A stretch of DNA of 64,000 nt, taken from contig NC_135032.1 of NCBI RefSeq assembly GCF_051020975.1, positions 1,674,001-1,738,000 of the forward strand, written 5' to 3'. Position 1 is the first letter of the stretch, and each line of letters opens with the position of its first letter. Positions 11,001-24,723 of the stretch are shown here, one piece after another. The position numbers were made by a program, and so were the translations under genes. The stretch comes from Osmia lignaria lignaria. Lineage: Eukaryota; Arthropoda; Insecta; Hymenoptera; Megachilidae. The notes beneath the pieces are model-generated. The model was not told the origin of the DNA and did no database searches. It worked only from the letters and a program-made list of their open reading frames with translations.

Positions 11001-13882
11001 GAGTTATCTCAAAGAAAGAGGCCACGGTGTTTATGTATCTTTATTATGTTGGTGCGGCTTCGGAACCTTTAAATATCTCGATATATCTCCAGAACTACGC
11101 ATCTGATCAAATAATATCGTAGAACATAAAAGGTAGGAAACTTAATTCTCTACAAATAAGGTCTCTTAACATTTTGCCATAGCTCGCTTCGTTTCCGAGA
11201 TATTTGCAGATTTATCTCAAGGGAAGGGGCCTGACGGACATATTTCGAGATATTTCTTCTTCTTGTTGTTCTTCTTCTGCACAGCTAAGCTGGAAGTGGC
11301 ATTTCCAGCTCGCAATAGTGCAGAGTTATCTCAAAGAAAGGGGCCACGGTGTTTCTGTATCTCTATTATGTTGGTGCGGCTTCGGAACTTTTAAATATCT
11401 CGTTATATCTCGAAAACTACGCATCTGATCAAATAATATCATAGAACATAAAAAGTAGGAAACTTAATTCTCTACAAAAAAGGTCTCTTAACATTTTGCC
11501 ATAGCTCGCTTCGTTTCCGACATATTTGCAGATATATCTCAAGGGAAGGGGCCTGACGGACATATTTCCAGATATTTCTTCTTCTTGTTGTTCTTCTTCT
11601 GCACAGCTAAACTGGAAGTTACATTTGCAGCTCGGAATAGTGCAGAGTTATCTCAAAGAAAGAGGCCACGGTGTTTATGTATCTTTATTATGTTGGTGCG
11701 GCTTCGGAACCTTTAAATATCTCGATATATCTCGAAAACTACGCATCTGATCAAAAAATATCATAGAACATAAATAGTAGGAAACTTAATTTCCTACAAA
11801 AAAGATCTCTTAATATTTTGCCATAGCTCGCATTGTTTCCGAGATATTTGCAGATTTAGCTCAAGGGAAGGGGCCTGACGGACTTAATCCGAGATATTTC
11901 TTGTTCTTGTTGTGCTTCTTCTGCACAGCTAAGCTCGAACTGACATTTGCAGCTCGCAATAGTGCAGAGTTATCTCACAGAAAGGGGCCACGGTGTTTCC
12001 GTATCTCTATTATGTTGGTGCGTCTTCGGAACTTTTAAATATCTTGATATATCTCGAAAACTACGCATCTGATCAAAAAATATCATCGAACCTAAATTGT
12101 AGGAAACGTAATTCTCTACAAAAAAGGTCTCTTATCATTTTGCCATAGCTCGCATCGTTTCCGAGATATTTGCAGATCTAATTCAAGGGAAGGGGCCTGA
12201 CGGACATATTTCGAGATATTTCTTCTTCCTGTTGTTCTTCTTCTGCACAGCTAAAGTGGAAGTTACATTTGCAGCTCGGAATAGTGCAGAGTTATCTCAA
12301 AGAAAGAGGCCACGGTGTTTATGTATCTTTATTATGTTGGTGCGGCTTCGGAACCTTTAAATATCTCGATATATCTCGAAAACTACGCATCTGATCAAAA
12401 AATATCATAGAACATAAATAGTAGGAAACTTAATTTCCTACAAAAAGGGTCTCTCAACGTTTTGCCATAGCTCGCATCGTTTCCGAGATATTTGCAGATC
12501 TAATTCAAGGGAAGGGGCCTGACGGACATATTTCGAGATATTTCTTCTTCTTGTTGTTCTTCTTCTGCACAGCTAAACTGGAAGTGGCATTTCCAGCTCG
12601 CAATAGCGCAGAGTTATCTCAGAGAAAGGGGCCACGGTGTTTCTGTATCTCTATAATGTTGGTGCGGCTTCGGATCTTTTAAATATCTCGATATATCTCG
12701 AAAACTACGCTTCTGATCAAAAAATATCATAGAACATAAATTGTAGGAGCCATAATTCTCTACAAAAAAGGTCTCTTAACATTTTGCCATAGTTCGTTTC
12801 GTTTCCGAGATATTTGCAGATATATCTCAAGGGAAGGGGCCTGACGGACATATTTCGAGATATTTCTTCTTCTTGTTGTTCTTCTTCTGCACAGCTAAAC
12901 TGGAAGTGGCATTTCCAGCTCGCAATATCGCAGAGTTATCTCAAAGAAAGGGGCCACGGTGTTTCTGTATCTCTATTATGTTGGTGCGGCTTCGGAACTT
13001 CCAAATATCTTGATATATCTCGAGAACTACGCATCTGATCAAAAAATATCATACAACATAAAAAGTAGGAAACTTAATTCTCTACAAAAAAGGTCTCTTA
13101 ACATTTTGCCATAGCTCGCTTCGTTTCCGAGATATTTGCAGATATATCTCAAGGGAAGGGGCCTGACGGACATATTTCGAGATATTTCTCATTCTTGTTG
13201 TTCTTCTTCTGCACAGCTAAACTGGAAGTGGCATTTCCAGCTCGCAATAGTGCAGAGTTATCTCAAAGAAAGGGGCCACGGTGTTTCTGTATCTCTATTA
13301 TGTTGGTGCGGCTTCGGAACTTTTAAATATCTTGATATATCTCCATAACTACGCATCTGATCAAATAATATCGTAGAAGATAAAAAGTAGGAAACTTAAT
13401 TCTCTACAAATAAGGTCTCTTAACATTTTGCCATAGCTCGCTTCGTTTCCGAGATATTTGCAGATTTATCTCAAGGGAAGGGGCCTGACGGACATATTTC
13501 GAGATATTTCTTCTTCTTGTTGTTCTTCTTCTGCACAGCTAAGCTGGAAGTGGCATTTCCAGCTCGCAATAGTGCAGAGTTATCTCAAAGAAAGGGGCCA
13601 CGGTGTTTCTGTATCTCTATTATGTTGGTGCGGCTTCGGAACTTTTAAATATCTCGTTATATCTCGAAAACTACGCTTCTGATCAAAAAATATCATAGAA
13701 CATAAATTGTAGGAAACATAATTCTCTACAAAAAACGTCTCTTACGATTTTGCCATAGCTCGCTTCGTTTCCGAGATATTTGCAGATTCAGCTCAAAGGA
13801 ACTGCCCTGACGGACATATTTCGAGATATTTCTTCTTCTTGTTGTTCTTCCTCTGCACAGCTAAGCTGGAAGTGGCATTTGC
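8052..13882. repeat. Higher-order repeat block B (copy of A)
   Basis: This is an almost exact copy of 1-5831 shifted by 8051 bp. It includes the 323-bp unit (10237-10559) and the divergent cluster (10560-12813). Private differences include GGGAAGTGGCC at about 10253 and CTCGATATATC near 11710, where A has CTCGTTATATC. High identity over 5.8 kb implies a recent duplication or ongoing homogenisation. Confidence 0.92.
10560..12813. repeat. Divergent monomer cluster in block B
   Basis: Second copy of the cluster at 2509-4762, with the same order of variants and the two perfect hairpins at 11777-11797 and 12421-12441. Confidence 0.85.
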
Positions 13883-14700
13883 AGCTCGCAATAGTGCAGA
13901 GTTATCTCAAAGAAAGGGGCCACGGTGTTTCTGTATCTCTATTATGTTGGTGCGGCTTCGGAACTTTTAAATATCTTTATATATCTCGAGAACTACGCAT
14001 CTGATCAAAAAATATCATAGATCATAAAAAGTAGGAAACTTAATTCTCTACAAAAAAGGTCTCTTAACATTTTGCCATAGCTCGCTTCGTTTCCGAGATA
14101 TTTGCAGATATATCTCAAGGGAAGGGGCCTGACGGACATATTTCGAGATATTTCTTCTTCTTGTTGTTCTTCTGCACAGCTAAGCTGGAAGTGGCATTTG
14201 CAGCTCGCAATAGTGCAAAGTTATCTCAAAGAAAGGGGCCACGGTGTTTCTGTATCTCTATTATGTTGGTGCGGCTTCGGAACTTTTAAATATCTTTATA
14301 TATCTCGAGAACTACGCATCTGATCAAAAAATATCATAGAACATAAAAAGTAGGAAACTTAATTCTCTACAAAAAAGGTCTCTTAACATTTTGCCATAGC
14401 TCGCTTCGTTTCCGAGATATTTGCAGATTTATCTCAAGGGATGGGGCATGACGGACATATTTCGAGATACTTCTTCTTCTTGTTGTTCTTCTTCTGCACA
14501 GCTAAGCTGGAAGTGGCATTTGCAGCTCGCAATAGTGCAGAGTTATCTCAAAGAAAGGGGCCACTGTGTTTCTGTATCTCTATTATGTTGGTGCGGCTTC
14601 GGAACTTTTAAATATCTTGATATATCTCGAGAACTACGCATCTGATCAAAAAATATCATAGAACATAAAAAGTAGGAAACTTAATTCTCTACAAAAAAGG
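13883..14700. repeat. Link region between blocks B and C
   Basis: It holds the rest of unit 13780, the 319-bp unit 14102-14420 (one TTC lost) and the GATGGGGCATG-type unit 14421. That last type otherwise sits at 1542 and 9593 inside A and B but is missing from its expected place in C. Nothing but satellite is present. Confidence 0.8.
14102..14420. repeat. 319-bp monomers with a lost TTC triplet
   Basis: This unit lacks one triplet in the mirror-repeat tract, so the mirror symmetry is broken. The same length occurs at 19896-20214, 26012-26330, 29551-29869, 39532-39850 and 43715-44033. Three of them (19896, 26012, 29551) also read CTTGCTGTTC. All lie in the left domain, which suggests one or two slippage events followed by copying with larger blocks. 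Confidence 0.88.
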
Positions 14701-17700
14701 TCTCTTAACATTTTGCCATAGCTCGCTTCGTTTCCGAGATATTTGCAGATTTATCTCAAGGGAAGGGGCATGACGGATATATTTCGAGATATTTCTTCTT
14801 CTTGTTGTTCTTCTTCTGCACAGCTAAGCTGGAAGTGGCATTTGCGGCTCGCACTAGTGCAGAGTTATCTCAAAGAAAGGGGCCACGGTGTTTCTGTATC
14901 TCTATTATGTTGGTGCGGCTTCGGAACTTTTAAATATCTCGATATATCTCGAAAACTACGCTTCTGATCAAAAAATATCATAGAACATAAATTGTAGGAA
15001 ACATAATTCTCTACAAAAAAGGTCTCTTAACATTTTGCCATAGCTCGCTTCGTTTCCGAGATATTTGCAGATATATCTCAAGGGAAGGGGCCTGACGGAC
15101 ATATTTCGAGATATTTCTTCTTCTTGTTGTTCTTCTTCTGCACAGCTAAACTGGAAGTGGCATTTCCAGCTCGCAATCGTGCAGTGTTATCTCAAAGAAA
15201 GGGGCCACGGTGTTTCTGTATCTCTATTACGTTGGTGCGGCTTCGGAACTTTTAAATATCTTGATATATCTCGAGAACTACGCCTCTGATCGAAAAATAT
15301 CATAGAACATAAAAAGTAGGAAACTTAATTCTCTACAGAAAAGGTCTCTTAACATTTTGCCATAGCTCGCTTCGTTTCCGAGATATTTGCAGATTTATCT
15401 CAAGGGAAGGGGCCTGACGGACATATTTCGAGATATTTCTTCTTCTTGTTGTTCTTCTTCTGCACAGCTAAGCTGGAAGTGGCATTTGCGGCTCGCACTA
15501 GTGCAGCGTTATCTCAAAGAAAGGGGCCACGGTGTTTCTGTATCTCTATTATGTTGGTGCGGCTTCGGAACTTTTAAATATCTTGATATATCTCGAGAAC
15601 TACGCATCTGATCAAAAAATATCATAGAACATAAAAAGTAGGAAACTTAATTCTCTACAAAAAAGGTCTCTTAACATTTTGCCATAGCTCGCTTCGTTTC
15701 CGAGATATTTGCAGGTTTATCTCAAGGGAAGGGGCCTAACGGACATATTTCGAGATATTTCTTCTTCTTGTTGTTCTTCTTCTGCACAGCTAAGCTGGAA
15801 GTGGCATTTGCAGCTCGCAATAGTGCAGAGTGATCTCAAAGAAAGGGGCCACGGTGTTTCTGTATCTCTATTATGTTGTTGCGGCTTCGGAACTTTTAAA
15901 TATCTTGATATATCTCGAGAACTACGCATCTGATCAAAAAATATCATAGAACATAAAAAGTAGGAAACTTAATTCTCTACAAAAGAGGTCTCTTAACATT
16001 TTGCCATAGCTCGCTTCGTTTCCGAGATATTTGCAGATTTATCTCAAGGGAAGGGGCCTGACGGACATATTTCGAGATATTTCTTCTTCTTGTTGTTCTT
16101 CTTCTGCACAGCTAAACTGGAAGTGGCATTTACAGCTCGCAATAGTGCAGAGTTATCTCAAAGAAAGGGGCCACGGTGTTTCTGTATCTCTATTATGTTG
16201 GTGCGGCTTCGGAACTTTTAAATATCTTGATATATCTCCAGAACTACGCATCTGATCAAAAAATATCATACTACATAAAAAGTAGGAAACTTAATTCTCT
16301 ACACAGAGAGGTCTCTAAACATTTTGCCATAGCTCGCATCGTTTCCGAGATATTTGCAGATTTAGCTCAAGGGAAGGGGCCTGACGGACATATTTCGAGA
16401 TATTTCTTCTTCTTGTTGTTCTTCTCCTGCACAGCTAAGCTGGAAGTGGCATTTGCAGCTCGCAATAGTGCAGAGTTATTTCAAAGGAAGGGGCCACGGT
16501 GTTTCTGGATCTCTATTATGTTGGTGCGGCTTCGGAACTTTTAAATATCTTGATATATCTCGAAAACTACGCATCTGATCAAAAAATATCATAGAACCTA
16601 AATTGTAGGAAACGTAATTCTCTACAAAAAAGGTCTGTTATCATTTTGCCATAGCTCGCATCGTTTCCGAGATATTTGCAGATCTAATTCAAGGGAAGGG
16701 GCCTGACGGACATATTTCGAGATATTTCTTCTTCCTGTTGTTCTTCTTCTGCACAGCTAAAGTGGAAGTTACATTTGCAGCTCGGAATAGTGCAGAGTTA
16801 TCTCAAAGAAAGAGGCCACGGTGTTTATGTATCTTTATTATGTTGGTGCGGCTTCGGAACCTTTAAATATCTCGATATATCTCCAGAACTACGCATCTGA
16901 TCAAATAATATCGTAGAACATAAAAGGTAGGAAACTTAATTCTCTACAAATAAGGTCTCTTAACATTTTGCCATAGCTCGCTTCGTTTCCGAGATATTTG
17001 CAGATTTATCTCAAGGGAAGGGGCCTGACGGACATATTTCGAGATATTTCTTCTTCTTGTTGTTCTTCTTCTGCACAGCTAAGCTGGAAGTGGCATTTCC
17101 AGCTCGCAATAGTGCAGAGTTATCTCAAAGAAAGGGGCCACGGTGTTTCTGTATCTCTATTATGTTGGTGCGGCTTCGGAACTTTTAAATATCTCGTTAT
17201 ATCTCGAAAACTACGCATCTGATCAAATAATATCATAGAACATAAAAAGTAGGAAACTTAATTCTCTACAAAAAAGGTCTCTTAACATTTTGCCATAGCT
17301 CGCTTCGTTTCCGACATATTTGCAGATATATCTCAAGGGAAGGGGCCTGACGGACATATTTCCAGATATTTCTTCTTCTTGTTGTTCTTCTTCTGCACAG
17401 CTAAACTGGAAGTTACATTTGCAGCTCGGAATAGTGCAGAGTTATCTCAAAGAAAGAGGCCACGGTGTTTATGTATCTTTATTATGTTGGTGCGGCTTCG
17501 GAACCTTTAAATATCTCGATATATCTCGAAAACTACGCATCTGATCAAAAAATATCATAGAACATAAATAGTAGGAAACTTAATTTCCTACAAAAAAGAT
17601 CTCTTAATATTTTGCCATAGCTCGCATTGTTTCCGAGATATTTGCAGATTTAGCTCAAGGGAAGGGGCCTGACGGACTTAATCCGAGATATTTCTTGTTC

Positions 17701-19690
17701 TTGTTGTGCTTCTTCTGCACAGCTAAGCTCGAACTGACATTTGCAGCTCGCAATAGTGCAGAGTTATCTCACAGAAAGGGGCCACGGTGTTTCCGTATCT
17801 CTATTATGTTGGTGCGTCTTCGGAACTTTTAAATATCTTGATATATCTCGAAAACTACGCATCTGATCAAAAAATATCATCGAACCTAAATTGTAGGAAA
17901 CGTAATTCTCTACAAAAAAGGTCTCTTATCATTTTGCCATAGCTCGCATCGTTTCCGAGATATTTGCAGATCTAATTCAAGGGAAGGGGCCTGACGGACA
18001 TATTTCGAGATATTTCTTCTTCCTGTTGTTCTTCTTCTGCACAGCTAAAGTGGAAGTTACATTTGCAGCTCGGAATAGTGCAGAGTTATCTCAAAGAAAG
18101 AGGCCACGGTGTTTATGTATCTTTATTATGTTGGTGCGGCTTCGGAACCTTTAAATATCTCGATATATCTCGAAAACTACGCATCTGATCAAAAAATATC
18201 ATAGAACATAAATAGTAGGAAACTTAATTTCCTACAAAAAGGGTCTCTCAACGTTTTGCCATAGCTCGCATCGTTTCCGAGATATTTGCAGATCTAATTC
18301 AAGGGAAGGGGCCTGACGGACATATTTCGAGATATTTCTTCTTCTTGTTGTTCTTCTTCTGCACAGCTAAACTGGAAGTGGCATTTCCAGCTCGCAATAG
18401 CGCAGAGTTATCTCAGAGAAAGGGGCCACGGTGTTTCTGTATCTCTATAATGTTGGTGCGGCTTCGGATCTTTTAAATATCTCGATATATCTCGAAAACT
18501 ACGCTTCTGATCAAAAAATATCATAGAACATAAATTGTAGGAGCCATAATTCTCTACAAAAAAGGTCTCTTAACATTTTGCCATAGTTCGTTTCGTTTCC
18601 GAGATATTTGCAGATATATCTCAAGGGAAGGGGCCTGACGGACATATTTCGAGATATTTCTACTTCTTGTTGTTCTTCTTCTGCACAGCTAAACTGGAAG
18701 TGGCATTTCCAGCTCGCAATATCGCAGAGTTATCTCAAAGAAAGGGGCCACGGTGTTTCTGTATCTCTATTATGTTGGTGCGGCTTCGGAACTTCCAAAT
18801 ATCTTGATATATCTCGAGAACTACGCATCTGATCAAAAAATATCATACAACATAAAAAGTAGGAAACTTAATTCTCTACAAAAAAGGTCTCTTAACATTT
18901 TGCCATAGCTCGCTTCGTTTCCGAGATATTTGCAGATATATCTCAAGGGAAGGGGCCTGACGGACATATTTCGAGATATTTCTCATTCTTGTTGTTCTTC
19001 TTCTGCACAGCTAAACTGGAAGTGGCATTTCCAGCTCGCAATAGTGCAGAGTTATCTCAAAGAAAGGGGCCACGGTGTTTCTGTATCTCTATTATGTTGG
19101 TGCGGCTTCGGAACTTTTAAATATCTTGATATATCTCCATAACTACGCATCTGATCAAATAATATCGTAGCAGATAAAAAGTAGGAAACTTAATTCTCTA
19201 CAAATAAGGTCTCTTAACATTTTGCCATAGCTCGCTTCGTTTCCGAGATATTTGCAGATTTATCTCAAGGGAAGGGGCCTGACGGACATATTTCGAGATA
19301 TTTCTTCTTCTTGTTGTTCTTCTTCTGCACAGCTAAGCTGGAAGTGGCATTTCCAGCTCGCAATAGTGCAGAGTTATCTCAAAGAAAGGGGCCACGGTGT
19401 TTCTGTATCTCTATTATGTTGGTGCGGCTTCGGAACTTTTAAATATCTCGTTATATCTCGAAAACTACGCTTCTGATCAAAAAATATCATAGAACATAAA
19501 TTGTAGGAAACATAATTCTCTACAAAAAACGTCTCTTACGATTTTGCCATAGCTCGCTTCGTTTCCGAGATATTTGCAGATTCAGCTCAAAGGAACTGCC
19601 CTGACGGACATATTTCGAGATATTTCTTCTTCTTGTTGTTCTTCCTCTGCACAGCTAAGCTGGAAGTGGCATTTGCGGCTCGCACTAGTG
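14700..19690. repeat. Higher-order repeat block C (two monomers shorter)
   Basis: This is the third copy of the A/B block. The offset from B is 6438 bp up to the unit at 15709, then 5794 bp from 16031 on. Two whole monomers corresponding to 9593 and 9915 are therefore missing. The junction lies between the ACAAAAGAGG marker at about 15980 and about 16060. The start is blurred because neighbouring units are consensus-like. The 3' end merges into block X1. Confidence 0.88.
16354..18607. repeat. Divergent monomer cluster in block C
   Basis: Third copy of the cluster first seen at 2509-4762, with perfect hairpins at 17571-17591 and 18215-18235. Confidence 0.85.
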
Positions 19691-22600
19691 CAGAGTTATC
19701 TCAAAGGAAGGGGCCACGGTGTTTCTGTATCTCTATTATGTTGGTGCGGCTTCGGAACTTTTAAATATCTTGATATATCTCGAGAACTACGCATCTGATC
19801 AAAAAATATCATAGATCATAAAAAGTAGGAAACTTAATTCTCTACAAAAAAGGTCTCTTACCATTTTGCCATAGCTCGCTTCGTTTCCAAGATATTTGCA
19901 GATATATCTCAAGGGAAGGGGCCTGACGGACATATTTCGAGATATTTCTTCTTCTTGCTGTTCTTCTGCACAGCTAAGCTGGAAGTGGCATTTGCAGCTC
20001 GCAATAGTGCAGAGTTATCTCAAAGAAAGGGGCCACGGTGTTTCTGTATCTCTATTATGTTGGTGCGGCTTCGGAACTTTTAAATATCTTTATATATCAC
20101 GAGAACTACGCATCTGATCAAAAAATATCATAGAACATAAAAAGTAGGAAACTTAATTCTCTACAAAAAAAGTCTCTTAACATTTTGCCATAGCTCGCTT
20201 CGTTTCCGAGATATATGCAGATTTATCTCAAGGGAAGGGGCCTGACGGACATATTTCGAGATATTTCTTCTTCTTGTTGTTCTTCTTCTGCACAGCTAAG
20301 CTGGAAGTGGCATTTGCAGCTCGCAATAGTGCAGAGTTATCTCAAAGAAAGGGGCCACGGTGTTTCTGTATCTCTATTATGTTGGTGCGGCTTCGGAACT
20401 TTTAAATATCTTGATATATCTCGAGAACTACGCATCTCATCAAAAAATATCATAGATCATAAAAAGTAGGAAACTTAATTCTCTACAAAAAAGGTCTCTT
20501 AACATTTTGCCATAGCTCGCTTCGTTTCCGAGATATATGCAGATTTATCTCAAAGGAACTGCCCTGACGGACATATTTCGAGATATTTCTTCTTCTTGTT
20601 GTTCTTCCTCTGCACAGCTAAGCTGGAAGTGGCATTTGCAGCTCGCAATAGTGCAGAGTTATCTCAAGGAAAGGGGCCACGGTGTTTCTGTATCTCTATT
20701 ATGTTGGTGCGGCTTCGGAACATTTAAATATCTCGATATATCTCGAAAACCACGCTTCTGATCAAAAAATATCATAGAACATAACTTGTAGGAAACATAA
20801 TTCTCTACAAAAAAGGTCTCTTAACATTTTGCCATAGCTCGCTTCGTTTCCGAGATATGTGCAGATTTATCTCAAGGGAAGGGGCCTGACGGACATATTT
20901 CGAGATATTTCTTCTTCTTGTTGTTCTTCTTCTGCACAGCTAAGCTGGAAGTGGCATTTGCGGCTCGCACTAGTGCAGAGTTATCTCAAAGAAAGGGGCC
21001 ATGGTGTTTCTGTATCTCTATTATGTTGGTGCGGCTTCGGAACTTTTAAATATCTCGATATATCTCGAGAACTACGCATCTGATCAAAAAATATCATAGA
21101 ACATAAAAAGTAGGAAACTTCATTCTCTACAAAAAAGATCTCTTAACATTTTGCCATAGCTCGCTTCGTTTCCGAGATATTTGCAGATTTATCTCAAGGG
21201 AAGGGGCCTGACGGACATATTTCGAGACATTTCTTCTTCTTGTTGTTCTTCTTCTGCACAGCTAAGCTGGAAGTGGCATTTGCAGCTCGCAATAGTGCAG
21301 AGTTATCTCAAAGAAAGGGGCCACGGTGTTTCTGTATCTCTATTATGTTGGTGCGGCTTCGGAACTTTTAAATATCTTGATATATCTCGAGAACTGCGCA
21401 TCTGATCAAAAAATATCATAGAACATAAAAAGTAGGAAACTTAATTCTCTACAAAAAAGGTCTCTTAACATTTTGCCATAGCTCGCTTCGTTTCCGAGAT
21501 ATTTGCAGATATATCTCAAGGGAAGGGGCCTGACGGACATATTTCGAGATATTTCTTCTTCTTGTTGTTCTTCTTCTGCACAGCTAAGCTGGAAGTGGCA
21601 TTTGCAGCTCGCAATAGTGCAGAGTTATCTCAAAGAAAGGGGCCACGGTGTTTCTGTATCTCTATTATGTTGGTGCGGCTTCGGAACTTTTAAATATCTT
21701 GATATATCTCGAGAACTGCGCATCTGATCAAAAAATATCATAGAACATAAAAAGTAGGAAACTTAATTCTCTACAAAAAAGGTCTCTTAACATTTTGCCA
21801 TAGCTCGCTTCGTTTCCGAGATATTTGCAGATTTATCTCAAGGGAAGGGGCCTAACGGACATATTTCGAGATATTTCTTCTTCTTGTTGTTCTTCTTCTG
21901 CACAGCTAAGCTGGAAGTGGCATTTGCAGCTCGCAATAGTGCAGAGTGATCTCAAAGAAAGGGGCCACGGTGTTTCTGTATCTCTATTATGTTGGTGCGG
22001 CTTCGGAACTTTTAAATATCTTGATATATCTCGAGAACTACGCATCTGATCAAAAAATATCATAGAACATAAAAAGTAGGAAACTTAATTCTCTACAAAA
22101 AAGGTCTCTTAACATTTTGCCATAGCTCGCTTCGTTTCCGAGATATTTGCAGATTTATCTCAAGGGATGGGGCATGACGGACATATTTCGAGATACTTCT
22201 TCTTCTTGTTGTTCTTCTTCTGCACAGCTAAGCTGGAAGTGGCATTTGCAGCTCGCAATAGTGCAGAGTTATCTCAAAGAAAGGGGCCACTGTGTTTCTG
22301 TATCTCTATTATGTTGGTGCGGCTTCGGAACTTTTAAATATCTTGATATATCTCGAGAACTGCGCATCTGATCAAAAAATATCATAGAACATAAAAAGTA
22401 GGAAACTTAATTCTCTACAAAAAAGGTCTCTTAACATTTTGCCATAGCTCGCTTCGTTTCCGAGATATTTGCAGATTTATCTCAAGGGAAGGGGCCTAAC
22501 GGACATATTTCGAGATATTTCTTCTTCTTGTTGTTCTTCTTCTGCACAGCAAAACTGGAAGTGGCATTTCCAGCTCGCAATAGTGCAGAGTTATCTCAAA

Positions 22601-24556
22601 GAAAGGGGCCACGGTGTTTCTGTATCTCTATTATGTTGGTGCGGCTTCGGAACTTTTAAATATCTTGATATATCTCGAGAACTGCGCATCTGATCAAAAA
22701 ATATCATAGAACATAAAAAGTAGGAAACTTAATTCTCTACAAAAAAGGTCTCTTAACATTTTGCCATAGCTCGCTTCGTTTCCGAGATATTTGCAGATTT
22801 ATCTCAAGGGAAGGGGCCTAACGGACATATTTCGAGATATTTCTTCTTCTTGTTGTTCTTCGTCTGCACAGCTAAACTGGAAGTGGCATTTCCAGCTCGC
22901 AATAGTGCAGAGTTATCTCAAAGAAAGGGGCCACGGTGTTTCTGTATCTCTATTATGTTGGTGCGGCTTCGGAACTTTTAAATATCTTGATATATCTCGA
23001 GAACTACGCATCTGATCAAAAAATATCGTAGAACATAAAAAGTAGGAAACTTAATTCTCTACAAATAAAGTCTCTTAACATTTTGCCATAGCTCGCTTCG
23101 TTTCCGAGATATTTGCAGATTTATCTCAAGGGAAGGGGCCTGACGGACATATTTCGAGATATTTCTTCTTCTTGTTGTTCTTCTTCTGCACAGCTAAGCT
23201 GGAAGTGGCATTTGCAGCTCGCAATAGTGCAGAGTTATCTCAAAGAAAGGGGCCACGGTGTTTCTGTATCTCTATTATGTTGGTGCGGCTTCGGAACTTT
23301 TAAATATCTTGATATATCTCGAGAACTGCGCATCTGATCAAAAAATATCATAGAACATAAAAAGTAGGAAACTTAATTCTCTACAAAAAAGGTCTCTTAA
23401 CATTTTGCCATAGCTCGCTTCGTTTCCGAGATATTTGCAGATTTATCTCAAGGGAAGGGGCCTAACGGACATATTTCGAGATATTTCTTCTTCTTGTTGT
23501 TCTTCTTCTGCACAGCTAAACTGGAAGTGGCATTTCCAGCTCGCAATAGTGCAGAGTTATCTCAAAGAAAGGGGCCACGGTGTTTCTGTATCTCTATTAT
23601 GTTGGTGCGGCTTCGGAACTTTTAAATATCTCGATATATCTCGAAAACTACGCTTCTGATCAAAAAATATCATAGAACATAAATTGTAGGAAACATAATT
23701 CTCTACAAAAAAAGGTCTCTTAACATTTTGCCATAGCTCGCTTCGTTTCCGAGATATTTGCAGATATATCTCAAGGGAAGGGGCCTGACAGACATATTTC
23801 GAGATATTTCTTCTTCTTGTTGTTCTTCTTCTGCACAGCTAAGCTGGAAGTGGCATTTGCAGCTCGCAATAGTGCAGAGTTATCTCAAAGAAAGGGGCCA
23901 CGGTGTTTCTGTACCTCTATTATGTTGGTGCGGCTTCCGAACTTTTAAATATCTTGATATATCTCGAGAACTGCGCATCTGATCAAAAAATGTCATAGAA
24001 CATAAAAAGTAGGAAACTTAATTCTCTACAAAAAAGGTCTCTTAACATTTTGCCATAGCTCGCTTCGTTTCCGAGATATTTGCAGATTTATCTCAAGGGA
24101 AGGGGCCTGACGGACATATTTCGAGATATTTCTTCTTCTTGTTGTTCTTCTTCTGCACAGCTAAGCTGGAAGTGGCATTTACAGCTCGCAATAGTGCAGA
24201 GTTATCTCAAAGAAAGGGGCCACGGTGTTTCTGTATCTCTATTATGTTGGTGCGGCTTCGGAACTTTTAAATATCTTGATATATCTCGAGAACTACGCAT
24301 CTGATCAAAAAATATCATAGAACATAAAAAGTAGGAAACTTAATTCTCTACAAGAAAGGTCTCTTAACATTTTGCCATAGCTCGCTTCGTTTCCGAGATA
24401 TTTGCAGATTTATCTCAAGGGATGGGGCATGACGGACATATTTCGAGATACTTCTTCTTCTTGTTGTTCTTCTTCTGCACAGCTAAGCTGGAAGTGGCAT
24501 TTGCAGCTCGCAATAGTGCAGAGTTATCTCAAAGAAAGGGGCCACTGTGTTTCTGT
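18440..24556. repeat. Higher-order block X1 (6116 bp, 19 monomers)
   Basis: This is the first of three tandem copies. Sequence from 18440 reappears at 24556 (offset 6116) and at 28095 (offset 9655). Markers in order: TCTATAATG with TCGGATC, AATATCGCAG, TCTCATTCTTG, the GGAACTGCCCTG unit, the 319-bp unit with CTTGCTGTTC, the TGA-lost CATCTCATC unit, AAAACCACGC, GCCATGGTG, GAGACATTTC and so on to TGTACCTC. The left part overlaps the end of block C, showing how the blocks are nested. Confidence 0.88.
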
Positions 24557-24723
24557 ATCTCTATAATGTTGGTGCGGCTTCGGATCTTTTAAATATCTCG
24601 ATATATCTCGAAAACTACGCTTCTGATCAAAAAATATCATAGAACATAAATTGTAGGAGCCATAATTCTCTACAAAAAAGGTCTCTTAACATTTTGCCAT
24701 AGTTCGTTTCGTTTCCGAGATAT
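24402..24723. repeat. Chimeric monomer at X1/X2 junction
   Basis: The first half is the GATGGGGCATG type, through CCACTGTG at 24546. The second half is the TCTATAATG plus TCGGATC type seen at 18446. The switch lies between 24547 and 24563 and keeps the 322-bp register. The same chimera recurs at 27941-28262, so it was copied after it formed. Confidence 0.85.

Noticed and set aside
24402..24723. Chimeric monomers as site-specific recombination junctions
   Set aside because: The switch points differ between chimeras and lie in long stretches of identity, so ordinary homologous exchange explains them without a dedicated site.
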